Below are positions 33,529 through 43,200 of a DNA stretch of 64,000 nt, piece by piece; within the stretch, counting starts at the first letter, position 1, and every line of letters begins with the position of its first letter. The DNA is taken from NCBI RefSeq assembly GCF_047238345.1, contig NZ_JBDFMQ010000001.1, positions 3,410,001 through 3,474,000 on the forward strand. Direction: 5' to 3'. A program made the position numbers and the translations under genes. The stretch comes from Shouchella sp047238345. Its GTDB lineage: Bacteria; Bacillota; Bacilli; Bacillales; Bacillaceae_D. The notes under the pieces are model-generated. The model was given only the letters and a program-made list of their open reading frames with translations. It ran no database searches and was not told the DNA's origin.

Positions 33529-36500
33529 GATGAAACAACCTCGCTTTCTGCTCGAATCGATGCAATTCGTGTCCCTGCCTGAACCTCATCACCGGGTTTC
33601 ACATAGACTTCATGAATAACACCTGATTGTGTTGCTCGTTGAGGAAACTCCATTTTCATCGATTCTTCAATGACTAACGCCTCGCCTTCTTTCACAAATT
33701 GACCCGGTTTAACGAGGACTTTCCATACACTACCAGGCATTGAACTTTTCATCGGTTCCACTCCGTCAGGTAATAACGCTTCTTCGTCCACATCAGCAGA
33801 CGGGGCTTCTGTCACATACTCTGCAATGCCTTTTTCCTTCCAATCTTCTCGTTCTCGTTGGAAGGCAGCCTGTTGATGGTCCTTATACGCTTTTCGTTCT
33901 TCTTCAATTCCTTCTAAAAACGCCAGATAGTCCGCTAGCTTGAACGTTGTTTCTTCAATTTCTACTTCATATTGCCCGAGCTCCATTTGTTTACGAATCG
34001 CTGTTAATTCTTTTTCTGTAACCGGATAATAGTTAATTTGGTCAAAGAAACGAAGTAACCAAGGCTTCCCTTCTTCAAAGCTCTTCGATGGTTTCTTGTG
34101 ATTCCAAACTTGAAGCGTTCGTCCAAATAATTGATAACCTCCAGGTCCTTCCAAGCCGTAAATACACATATACGCGCCGCCAATACCGACTGCACTCTCT
34201 GGAGTCCATGTTCGAGCAGGATTGTACTTTGTTGTAACAAGACGATGCCTCGGATCTGTCGGTGTCGCAACTGGTGCACCAAGATAGACGTCACCTAGAC
34301 CCATCACTAAATAATTCGCATTGAAAACGGTTTGATACACATCTTCTCGCTCATCTAACCCATTTATTCTACGGATGAACTCAATATTATCTGGACACCA
34401 CGGGGCATCTTTTCGAACATTGTGTTCATAGCGCTCCATTGCCAGTTGTGCAGAAGGGTCATCCCATGATAATGGCAGACGGACAATTCGTGACGGAACC
34501 TCTACTTCTTCAAGAGGAGGTAGGTCTGCATGAATAGCAATGATTTTTTTTGTCACCTCTTGGACCGTTGTTTTACTAAGATCAATATGAACTTGGAGCG
34601 AGCGAATACCTGGTGTTAGGTCAAGTACGTGAAACTCATCTGCATCTTTTATTGCTTCCATTAACAGATGGGCTTGGAAACGATACCGTAAGTTCAATTC
34701 CATTTGACCAAATTCGATTAAGAGGTAGGCATCTCCAGCAGCTCGAATCGTCATGTGTAATGGAAGCGAGTGATCCTCTTCATATAAAATGGGGTACGCC
34801 CCTGACCATTCCTTGTTTCTTTCTTGTAACGCCGGTACCCGCAATCCCTCTTTTATGAACGTTTCTTGCTTGTGATAAAACGATGTCGCTTCTTCAAATG
34901 TGACGAGTTGAAAACGGACCTTATCGCCAGGCTTTAATTGGCCAATTTTCCATCGTTCCGCCGCTATCGTCGTCACGGGACAAACAAACCCTCCTAAACT
35001 CGGTCCATCTGGACCTAGTAAAATCGGTGTATCTCCTGTCAAATCTAGCGTACCAATCGCATAGGCGTTATCATGGATATTAGACGGATGAAGTCCCGCT
35101 TCGCCTCCATCTTCTCTCGCCCACAAAGGACCTGGACCAATTAAACGGACGCCGGTTCTGGAGCTATTAAAATGCACTTCAAACTCTGTCTCAAGTATCT
35201 GTTTGACGTACGCTTCATCCATATAATCACTTGAACTATGTGGCCCTAAAATAGCTCCAATCTCCCACTCGTGCGTTAGTTCCGGCGTCTGATCATAGAT
35301 TTGTTTCTCCATCGTCGAATCTACTTGCTCTATTCGTAGCACATCTCCTGTCCGCAACTCTCGTCCGCCATGACCGCCGAAACCTCCAAGGGAAAAAGTC
35401 GATTTACTTCCTAATAAAGAGGCCACATCTAGGCCACCTTCTATAAGCAAATACGTACGCATCCCTAATTCTGCTTGTTGAAAGGATAAAACGCTTTGTG
35501 CTTGCGCCTCCATGACCACGTATGGTTTTACTGGCACGCCATCCAATTCGGCTTTCATATCAGCGCCTGTTACGACGAAAGCAACGCTCGTTCGAAAGCG
35601 ATAAGATCCACCACTTAACGTCATCTCAAGACCCGCTGCCTCCTCTTTATTGCCAAGCAATTGATTGCCGATTCGAAAATTAAGCGAATCCATTGGGCCA
35701 CTTGGGGGAATTCCAACATCCCAATGCCCTAACCGACTCGGAAAATCTTGGACCGATGTTTGCACACCTCCATCTAGTACTTCAAGCGCTCGTTCCTCCG
35801 TTTGAAAAGAATCGAGAAACGTTGTATACACATGCGCTCTTTCAAACTTCTCATCTCGTAGAATGTTTTCTAGATAGCTTACATTGGAAGTCACCCCGTA
35901 AAAACGCGTCTCCTCTAACGCTTCAAGTAACTTCATCCGCGCTTCTTCTCGCGTCTCTCCTTTCGCAATCACTTTTCCAAGCATTGGGTCATAATACGAC
36001 GAAATGGTCGTACCTTTCTCCACCCAAGTCTCGTTCCTCGTTTTTGAACTAAACAGAACATCATCAAGCGTTCCTGTACTCGGTCTAAATTGAAGCAGCG
36101 CATCTTCGGCATAGATACGGGCTTGAATGCTATGCCCTTTAACCACAAGTGTTGGCGGTACTCGCCACTCACCAATTGCTTCCAACACCATCCACTCAAC
36201 GAGATCGATTCCGTAAACTTCTTCTGTCACACCATGCTCCACTTGAAGTCGAGTATTCATTTCTAAAAAATAAAAGGATTCCGTCTTTTCATCGTAGAGA
36301 AATTCTACTGTCCCTGCACTTTGGTAACCAACCGTCTTCGCTAAAGAAACCGCAGCTTGATGCATTTTTTCTCGGGTCGTGTGACTAAGATTCGGCGCCG
36401 GTGCTTCTTCAATCACTTTTTGATTGCGTCTTTGAATTGAACAATCTCGCTCCCCAACTGCAACCACTTCCCCAGACCGACTTCCGAATATTTGGACTTC

Positions 36501-37124
36501 AACATGACGTGCAGTTTCAATATATTTTTCCAAAAAGACGTCTGCTCGATTAAAATGTTGAGAGGATAAGTGCGATACTCCCTCAAAATTTGTTCGTACG
36601 TCTTCTTGATTCTGACAGATGCGCATCCCAATCCCACCACCGCCTGCCGAACTTTTCAGTATGACCGGATAACCGATTTCTTCTGCTAAGTCGATTGCTT
36701 CATGAACAGACGTTAATACTTCTGTTCCTGGTAATAAAGGGACATCCGCTTTTAGCGCGAGCTTCCTTGCCTCATGTTTTAAACCAAACTGTTTAAGCTG
36801 ACTAGGCGTCGGACCGATAAAAATAAGTCCCTCGGCTTTACAAGCTTCAGCAAATTGGTCATTCTCACTTAAAAACCCATAACCCGGATGAATGGCATCG
36901 CACTTCGTTTCTTTTGCTATTTGAATGATTTTCTCCATATTTGTGTAACTGTCTTGAACAGGTCCATCCCCTATACAAATCGCTTTGTCTGCTTGTTGAA
37001 CATGAAGACTTGTCTCATCTGCTTCTGTATAGACTGCAACCGATTCAATGCCCATCTTTTTTAGCGTTCGACTAATGCGAGTTGCAATGGTTCCTCGGTT
37101 TGCAATTAACACACGTTGTACCAT
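33525..37124 (-). CDS. Biotin-dependent urea/guanidine carboxylase
   Basis: A 1199-residue single-chain carboxylase. The biotin carboxylase domain (1-450) has KSSAGGGGIGMRIC (about 157-170), VAVGERDCSIQRRNQKVIEE (about 222-241) and EMNTRLQVEHGVTE. The carboxyltransferase part (about 465-1040) has the AHS2/AHS1 (KipA/KipI-like) modules. The C-terminus is a biotinyl domain with ESMKMEF, the Lys (about 1157) being biotinylated. Enzymes annotated as urea carboxylase that sit with two DUF1989 genes under a guanidine-I riboswitch prefer guanidine; that is the reading here. The reaction uses ATP and bicarbonate to give carboxyguanidine. Substrate choice is inference from context. Confidence 0.9.
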   Translation of the reverse strand: MVQRVLIANRGTIATRISRTLKKMGIESVAVYTEADETSLHVQQADKAICIGDGPVQDSYTNMEKIIQIAKETKCDAIHPGYGFLSENDQFAEACKAEGLIFIGPTPSQLKQFGLKHEARKLALKADVPLLPGTEVLTSVHEAIDLAEEIGYPVILKSSAGGGGIGMRICQNQEDVRTNFEGVSHLSSQHFNRADVFLEKYIETARHVEVQIFGSRSGEVVAVGERDCSIQRRNQKVIEEAPAPNLSHTTREKMHQAAVSLAKTVGYQSAGTVEFLYDEKTESFYFLEMNTRLQVEHGVTEEVYGIDLVEWMVLEAIGEWRVPPTLVVKGHSIQARIYAEDALLQFRPSTGTLDDVLFSSKTRNETWVEKGTTISSYYDPMLGKVIAKGETREEARMKLLEALEETRFYGVTSNVSYLENILRDEKFERAHVYTTFLDSFQTEERALEVLDGGVQTSVQDFPSRLGHWDVGIPPSGPMDSLNFRIGNQLLGNKEEAAGLEMTLSGGSYRFRTSVAFVVTGADMKAELDGVPVKPYVVMEAQAQSVLSFQQAELGMRTYLLIEGGLDVASLLGSKSTFSLGGFGGHGGRELRTGDVLRIEQVDSTMEKQIYDQTPELTHEWEIGAILGPHSSSDYMDEAYVKQILETEFEVHFNSSRTGVRLIGPGPLWAREDGGEAGLHPSNIHDNAYAIGTLDLTGDTPILLGPDGPSLGGFVCPVTTIAAERWKIGQLKPGDKVRFQLVTFEEATSFYHKQETFIKEGLRVPALQERNKEWSGAYPILYEEDHSLPLHMTIRAAGDAYLLIEFGQMELNLRYRFQAHLLMEAIKDADEFHVLDLTPGIRSLQVHIDLSKTTVQEVTKKIIAIHADLPPLEEVEVPSRIVRLPLSWDDPSAQLAMERYEHNVRKDAPWCPDNIEFIRRINGLDEREDVYQTVFNANYLVMGLGDVYLGAPVATPTDPRHRLVTTKYNPARTWTPESAVGIGGAYMCIYGLEGPGGYQLFGRTLQVWNHKKPSKSFEEGKPWLLRFFDQINYYPVTEKELTAIRKQMELGQYEVEIEETTFKLADYLAFLEGIEEERKAYKDHQQAAFQREREDWKEKGIAEYVTEAPSADVDEEALLPDGVEPMKSSMPGSVWKVLVKPGQFVKEGEALVIEESMKMEFPQRATQSGVIHEVYVKPGDEVQAGTRIASIRAESEVVSS

Positions 37125-37145
37125 ATCGCTCCACTCCTCTGTTCT

Positions 37146-37799
37146 CTATTTTTTATTCCAGATGTAAAGTCTAATTGGGGTCGGGTTAAAACCTGAACAC
37201 GGATTATTCAGCTGTGGACAATTTGAGATCAAAACGGTTGTATCTGCATGTGCAACCATTTCCACATACGCCCCTTTATGGGACAGTCCATCAGCAAAGG
37301 ACAATCCGCCCTCTGGTGTAATAGGTACATTCATAAAGAAGTTAACGTTTGGTGCTAAATCACGCTTCGTAAATCCTTTGTCGTATTTAGCAAGCTCAAG
37401 CATAAATGTATCTCGACAATTATGCATATACGCCCGATCATGCGCATAACGGACTGTGTTGCTTTGTGAAGAACACGCGCCTCCTAATGTATCGTGACGT
37501 CCGACTGTATCTGCCACGATCTCTACTAAGGGCTTGCCTGATTCAGCGCGAAGTATGCTTCCTGTTGTCAGATAGACGTTGTGCTGAGCGGTCACTGTCC
37601 TAACGGCACTATAATGATCACTTGGATCGTGCGTATTATAAAACAACGTATCAGCCGCCTGATTCCCTGTTTCATCCACGATTCGAAACACTTGCCCTTC
37701 TTTTAATTCATACATCCAGCCTTCTCCTGCAGGCACCACGTTTTCATAGACTGCATTAGCAGGATTCATATTGCTTTTTGTTAGTGACGTTGTGAACAT
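37146..37799 (-). CDS. DUF1989 protein, urea amidolyase-associated protein 2 (carboxyguanidine deiminase subunit)
   Basis: A 217-residue DUF1989 protein. Typical features: GNQAADTLFYNTHDPSDHYS (about 44-63), the Cys in GACSSQSNTVRYAH (about 101-114), LAPNVNFFMNVP and the closing LNNPCSGFNPTPIRL. These proteins (formerly UAAP2) pair with UAAP1. In guanidine-assimilating bacteria the pair acts as carboxyguanidine deiminase, giving allophanate. It lies 12 bases downstream of its partner and 21 bases upstream of the carboxylase gene. Confidence 0.85.
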   Translation of the reverse strand: MFTTSLTKSNMNPANAVYENVVPAGEGWMYELKEGQVFRIVDETGNQAADTLFYNTHDPSDHYSAVRTVTAQHNVYLTTGSILRAESGKPLVEIVADTVGRHDTLGGACSSQSNTVRYAHDRAYMHNCRDTFMLELAKYDKGFTKRDLAPNVNFFMNVPITPEGGLSFADGLSHKGAYVEMVAHADTTVLISNCPQLNNPCSGFNPTPIRLYIWNKK

Positions 37800-37811
37800 T
37801 GAAGCGCCTCC

Positions 37812-38552
37812 TTATTGATTTACATATACATGCTGATTTGACTTCCCTGCTAACTGCTCGTCTTGCCACGTATTTTCAAACGCACGACGATTTTCTTCGC
37901 ATTGATTTAAGCATAGATCGTCGTTCTCAATCTCCGCCGCATCGGTAATGGTCCATTCAATTTCTGCAGATGGATAATGCTGACTTCGGCTTAATGGATG
38001 TGGCGTGTTTGAGAAAAAGAACACACTGTCCACTTCCGTTCGTAACACGATGTAATCGCCACTTTTGCCATGGTTTTGCTCAAACGTTATGGCACCACTT
38101 TCATCGTAAGATAGCTTTGAAAACAAATTGACGACTGGACCTAAGTCTTTTCTTTCATACCCTTGACGAACAAGCTCCATTAAAAAATTATCTTCACCAT
38201 TTCGCTTGTACTGATTTAACTCTGTTTGAAAACTCGTCACCCCGTACTGTTCACTCGTTGATTCTCTAGTTGTATAGCTACTAATTGGGTCGTGCCAACC
38301 AAGCGAGTCTTCAATGATGCTCACCATGGCTCGCCCGTTATCGCTCATAAGAAGATGACCCTTCGTAAACATCGACGTGTGCTGCGCTTTTAACGTGTCT
38401 GCCATGTTGTACCGTTCATCCTTCCGATCTGCACAAAACACCATCATGCCAAGGTTGGCGTTTGTTCCATTTACTTTTATGGTGATCTTCTTTCCTTTTC
38501 GAATAATCCCTGACCACTTTTCTCCTGGGCGTAGTGACTTTAACCAACTCAT
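37812..38552 (-). CDS. DUF1989 protein, urea amidolyase-associated protein 1 (carboxyguanidine deiminase subunit)
   Basis: A 246-residue DUF1989 protein, first gene after the riboswitch (SD AAGGAGGAAAACAA). Its parts parallel the next gene: FCADRKDERYNMADTLKAQH (about 34-53), LGWHDPIS, ERKDLGPVVNLFSKL (about 136-150), then DYIVLRTEVDSVFFFSNTPH. It has lost the Cys-rich GACS motif held by the partner and carries extra C-terminal residues with a Cys (LCLNQCEENRRAF). It probably forms the heteromeric deiminase with the partner. Confidence 0.83.
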   Translation of the reverse strand: MSWLKSLRPGEKWSGIIRKGKKITIKVNGTNANLGMMVFCADRKDERYNMADTLKAQHTSMFTKGHLLMSDNGRAMVSIIEDSLGWHDPISSYTTRESTSEQYGVTSFQTELNQYKRNGEDNFLMELVRQGYERKDLGPVVNLFSKLSYDESGAITFEQNHGKSGDYIVLRTEVDSVFFFSNTPHPLSRSQHYPSAEIEWTITDAAEIENDDLCLNQCEENRRAFENTWQDEQLAGKSNQHVYVNQ

Positions 38553-38570
38553 TTGTTTTCCTCCTTTTTC

Positions 38571-38695
38571 ATAATAAAAGCCCGAGAGACAATTAGGTCT
38601 CCCAGGCTTTTTTCCTTCCGTGTATGCAAGTCCGTGACCTACACGCTCTCTCTCGGACCAGCCTGCATCTTCTGCAACGGAACCCTAGAAAGCTT
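38571..38695 (-). ncRNA. Guanidine-I (ykkC) riboswitch with intrinsic terminator
   Basis: On the minus strand, conserved ykkC elements appear in order: CTAGGGTTCCG (38687-38677), CTGGTCCGAGAGAG (about 38661-38648), ACGGA near 38617 and AAGCCTGGGAGAC (about 38609-38597). The last element doubles as the 5' arm of a terminator stem, GCCTGGGAGAC / GTCTCTCGGGC (38607-38597 with 38590-38580) followed by TTTTATT. Ligand binding would sequester that arm and turn transcription on, the known mode of this class. The operon start codon lies about 20 bases past the terminator. Confidence 0.95.
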
Positions 38696-38909
38696 TTTTC
38701 GTCCTATTTAGAACCTTTATCTACTTGTTGTTCCTATAAGTTTTTCATGTATTTTATTGCAGTGCTATAACCTTGTCACATCTTCTACCAAACTATTTTA
38801 AATAGACAGAAAGTTTGTTAAATCATCTAACGAACTGCTTGAAAATGAAAGAATAGCTTTTAGGATTAGAGACTATCAAATGGTTTTGTTTAACGTGAGG
38901 GAGGATAAT

Positions 38910-40256
38910 ATGGCTAAAACATCACTAAAACGAACATTGTCTTTATGGCAAGTTACAGCATTAGGACTCGCTTGGAATACACCTATGATCTATTTTTCAA
39001 CCTTTGGCATTTCCTACGAAAGTGCAAGCGGACAGCTTCTTATTACGTATGTACTATCCTTTCTAGCGATTCTTTTAACAGGTACTAGCTACGCTAAACT
39101 AGCCAAAAAACTTCCTTTATCCGGATCTGCGTATACGTATGCAAAAGCGACCATTCATCCAAACGCTGGCTTTCTTGTTGGTTGGGTCGTTCTATTAAAC
39201 TATTTATTCGCCCCAATTATTGCGTGCATCACGTTCGGTGTGTTTTTAAGCGCTCAATTTCCTTCTATTCCGCCCTTTGTATGGATTGGTGGTTTGCTTA
39301 TCTTACTCACACTAATCGCCATTCGAGGCGTCGGCGCATCTGCTAACATCAGTGCTCTCTTCGTTGCCATTCAACTTTTGTTTATAGGCGGATTTGGCGC
39401 TTTACTCCTTTTTAACTTGATACAAAATGGCTCTACCTTACCATTTACACAAACATTTGCTGATCCGATTCTATCCATAGACAACCCAGTACACGCCTTA
39501 TTCATGGGCACATCTGTTGTCGTCTTCTCATTTTTAGGGTTTGATACGATTACAACCCTTTCTGAGGAAACGAAAAATCCAGAAAAAACCATTCCTAGAG
39601 CCATATACATGATTCTTTTTATTGTCGGTGGATTTCACTTAAGTTCTTCTTTTTTTATCCAATCTTCTTTTCCATCCCTATCGTTCTTAAACCTCGACGC
39701 TGCAGCCTTAGAAATGATGGCAACCGTTGGAGGACCGATCTTGCAGGGAATTTTTATTCTTGTGTTAACAATGGCGATATTCACTCAAGGGCTAGCATCC
39801 ATAACCGCGGTCTCCCGCTTACTGTTTGCGATGGGCCGAGACAACCTTTTACCAGAACGCCTTTTTAGCTATATCCACCCAACGTATAACACACCCGTTT
39901 TTAATATTTTACTCTCTAGTACACTTTCATTAACCGCTATCTTCTTATCTGTCGATACAGCTATGCGCTTTGTAAACTTTGGTGCCTTAACCTCCTTTTT
40001 CTTCGTCAATCTTTGCGTCATAAGCCTTGCTTATAAACAAAAAGAAAATGTACCTTTCTTTAAAAGTTATTTTGTGCCAGCGATAGCAGCTCTAATAATG
40101 ATGAGCCTTGTCTCATTTTTAGACTTGGTGACCTTAACGGTTGGACTCATTTGGATGACGCTAGGCTGTTTGTATCTCCTTTATTTAACAAAAGCCTTCC
40201 GCCACCCATTAGCTAGATGGCAACCAGGCAAACACTCCGAACGAACAATCGTATAA
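38910..40256 (+). CDS. APC-superfamily amino acid/amine permease
   Basis: About 448 residues from ATG 38910 (SD GGGAGG). Twelve predicted helices and the APC family opening LSLWQVTALGLAWNTPMIYF (helix 1 unwound segment). SFLGFDTITTLSEETKNPEK (about 205-224) is the family motif in helix 6 and its loop. It is divergent from the guanidine operon with about 215 bp between its start and the riboswitch 5' end. It could import guanidine, arginine or another nitrogen source (inference only). It has no riboswitch of its own. Confidence 0.85.
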   Translation: MAKTSLKRTLSLWQVTALGLAWNTPMIYFSTFGISYESASGQLLITYVLSFLAILLTGTSYAKLAKKLPLSGSAYTYAKATIHPNAGFLVGWVVLLNYLFAPIIACITFGVFLSAQFPSIPPFVWIGGLLILLTLIAIRGVGASANISALFVAIQLLFIGGFGALLLFNLIQNGSTLPFTQTFADPILSIDNPVHALFMGTSVVVFSFLGFDTITTLSEETKNPEKTIPRAIYMILFIVGGFHLSSSFFIQSSFPSLSFLNLDAAALEMMATVGGPILQGIFILVLTMAIFTQGLASITAVSRLLFAMGRDNLLPERLFSYIHPTYNTPVFNILLSSTLSLTAIFLSVDTAMRFVNFGALTSFFFVNLCVISLAYKQKENVPFFKSYFVPAIAALIMMSLVSFLDLVTLTVGLIWMTLGCLYLLYLTKAFRHPLARWQPGKHSERTIV

Positions 40257-40286
40257 AAAAACTAGTGCTGAAGGCACTAGTTTTTT
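40255..40286. terminator. Bidirectional terminator
   Basis: AAACTAGTGC / GCACTAGTTT, a perfect 10-bp stem with a 5-base loop, A-run before and T6 after, separates the permease (+) from the collagen-like gene (-). Confidence 0.9.
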
Positions 40287-40290
40287 CGCT

Positions 40291-43200
40291 TTAGTTCATT
40301 TGAATAATCGTTAACGCAGCCCCCACTGAAGGAGAGGGTAAAAGAACTGCTGTGGCAATTAAGCCAAATAATTGTAAATAGAGGGTATCTCCTGCATTAA
40401 AATTTGTGATCAGCGAGCAGTTAAATGCTTCTGTTGAAACAGCCGGACTGATGACAGAACCTGGAATGACAATATTATTTCGTAAAAGCCGTGTCCCTAC
40501 AAGCAACCCTGCTGTTGTATTAAGCTGATAACTAATCATATATCTTCCAGAGGCAGGAAACGTAAACGTATTGTTTGCCACATTCACTGTAAACGTATTT
40601 AAGTTTTGATTGGAAGGCAGCGGTACCGTTGTCCCCACTACCAGCACAGCAAGAGTGGTTCCAGCAGTATTTCCCGCATACATGGAGTTTGCTGTTGTAT
40701 TCGTGCCAGTAGTGCCCGTTGGCCCAGTCGGTCCCGCCGCACCTGAACCTGTTGGACCTGTGAACCCTGTAGGGCCAGTCAAGCCGGTCGGTCCTTGAGC
40801 TCCAGTAGAACCTGTTGCTCCTGTGAGTCCAATTGGTCCTTGAGAACCAGTGCTTCCTGTAGCCCCGGTTATTCCAGTTATTCCTTGGACTCCAGTAGAA
40901 CCTGTAGTTCCTGTGACTCCTTGAATACCTGTGACTCCCGTTGGCCCTTGAGCTCCGGTCGGTCCTGGTACGCCTGTTACTCCCGTGCTTCCTGTTAAAC
41001 CTGTAATTCCAGTGTTCCCTATACTTCCTGTAGCTCCAGTCAACCCCGTATCACCTTGGATTCCTGTTGCACCTGTAGCTCCTGTACTTCCCGTTGCTCC
41101 GGTTGAACCTTGTGCGCCAGTGACTCCGGTCTGACCTTGGATTCCTGTAGCACCTGTCAAACCAGTGTTACCCTGAGCCCCCGTAGAACCCGTAACTCCC
41201 GTGGGTCCCGTTATTCCAGTTGGCCCTTGAGCACCCGTTGTTCCTGTAAAACCTGTTACTCCTTGGGCTCCAGTAGAACCTGTAGTTCCCGTTATTCCTG
41301 TAGCACCAGTCAATCCCGTAACACCCTGAATTCCGGTAACTCCTGTAGCTCCTGTACTTCCCGTTGCCCCGGTAGAACCTTGTGCGCCAGCTAAGCCGGT
41401 CGGTCCGGTCGGTCCGGTCGGTCCTGTCACTCCCGTTACACCTTGGAGTCCTGTTGTTCCTATTACTCCGGTAACTCCAGTGTTTCCTGTTACCCCTGTA
41501 TTCCCTTGAGATCCTGTTGGTCCGGCTGATCCGGTAACTCCTGTAGCTCCAGTTATTCCTTGAGCCCCTGTTGCTCCAGTAGAACCTGTCAATCCTGTGT
41601 TTCCAGTCGGTCCTTGGATTCCGATAGATCCTGTTACTCCTGTTGAACCGGTAATTCCAGTGTTGCCTGTTACTCCTTGAATCCCCGTTGCTCCGTTTGG
41701 TCCCTGTGCACCGGTTAAGCCGGTCGGTCCTTGGATTCCTGTAGGTCCTGTAACTCCCGTAGCACCTTGAGTTCCTGTTTGCCCCGTGACTCCCGTTACA
41801 CCTTGTAGCCCTGTTTGTCCTGTTACTCCGGTAACTCCAGTGTTTCCTATTATGCCTTGAGATCCTGTTGCTCCTGTCTGTCCCGTTACTCCAGCGTTCC
41901 CCGTCAATCCTTGTGCTCCAGTTAAGCCGGTCGGTCCTTGGATTCCTGTAGGTCCTGTTACCCCTTGAATTCCCGTCGGTCCTGTTGGTCCGATCGGTCC
42001 CGTTATTCCAGTGTTTCCTGTAGATCCCTTTGCACCGGTTAAGCCGGTCGGTCCTTGGGTTCCTGTAGGTCCTGTAACTCCCGTAGCACCTTGAGTTCCC
42101 GTTTGCCCTGTGACTCCCGTTACACCTTGTAGCCCTGTTTGTCCTGTGACCCCGGTTACACCTTGCAACCCTGTTGCACCAGTACTTCCCGTTATCCCTT
42201 GAGTTCCTGTTGGTCCGATCGGTCCCGTTATTCCAGTGTTTCCTATCGAACCCTGTGCACCGGTTAAGCCGGTCAGTCCTTGGATTCCTGTAGGTCCTGT
42301 AACTCCCGTAGCACCTTGAGTTCCCGTTTGCCCCGTGACTCCCGTTACACCTTGTAGCCCTGTTTGCCCTGTGACCCCGGTTACACCTTGCAGCCCTGTT
42401 GCACCAGTAGTTCCCGTTATCCCTTGAGTCCCAGTTGCTCCGGTTAATCCCTGCGCACCTGTTAAACCCGTCGGTCCTTGGATTCCTGTAGCACCTGTCA
42501 AACCTGTGTTACCCGTTATTCCTGTAGGACCAGTTAAACCCGTAACACCCTGAATTCCAATAACACCTGTAGCCCCCGTTATTCCTGTACTTCCAGTTGG
42601 ACCCTGGACACCCGTGCTCCCTGTAACCCCGGTTGAACCTTGAGCCCCCGTTGCACCTGTCAAACCTGTGTCACCCTGAACTCCAGTAACACCTGTAGCT
42701 CCTGTTATTCCAGTGGCTCCTGTACTTCCTGTAGAACCAGTCAACCCTGTAACACCCTGAATTCCAGTAACACCTGTCGCTCCTGTGTTCCCAGTTGGTC
42801 CCTGTGCACCTGTTAAACCCGTCGGCCCTTGGATTCCTGTAGGTCCTGTAGCCCCTGTAATCCCAGTTGGTCCCTGAAAACCCGTTGATCCTGTGAATCC
42901 TGTTACTCCCGTTGCTCCTTGAAAACCTGTAGAACCTGTGATTCCAATTGATCCTGTATTCCCCGTTATTCCGGTAGGACCAGTTGGACCCTGGACACCC
43001 GTGCTCCCTGTAGCCCCGGTTGAACCTTGAGATCCAGTTGGACCTATCGGGCCTTGGGTTCCTGTAGCACCAGTCAACCCTGTGATACCCTGAGCCCCCG
43101 TTATTCCTGGAGTCCCCGTTGCTCCGGTTGGTCCCGTTATTCCCGTAGCACCTTGCAGCCCTGTTGGTCCTGTTACCCCTTGAGTCCCCGTCGCTCCGGT

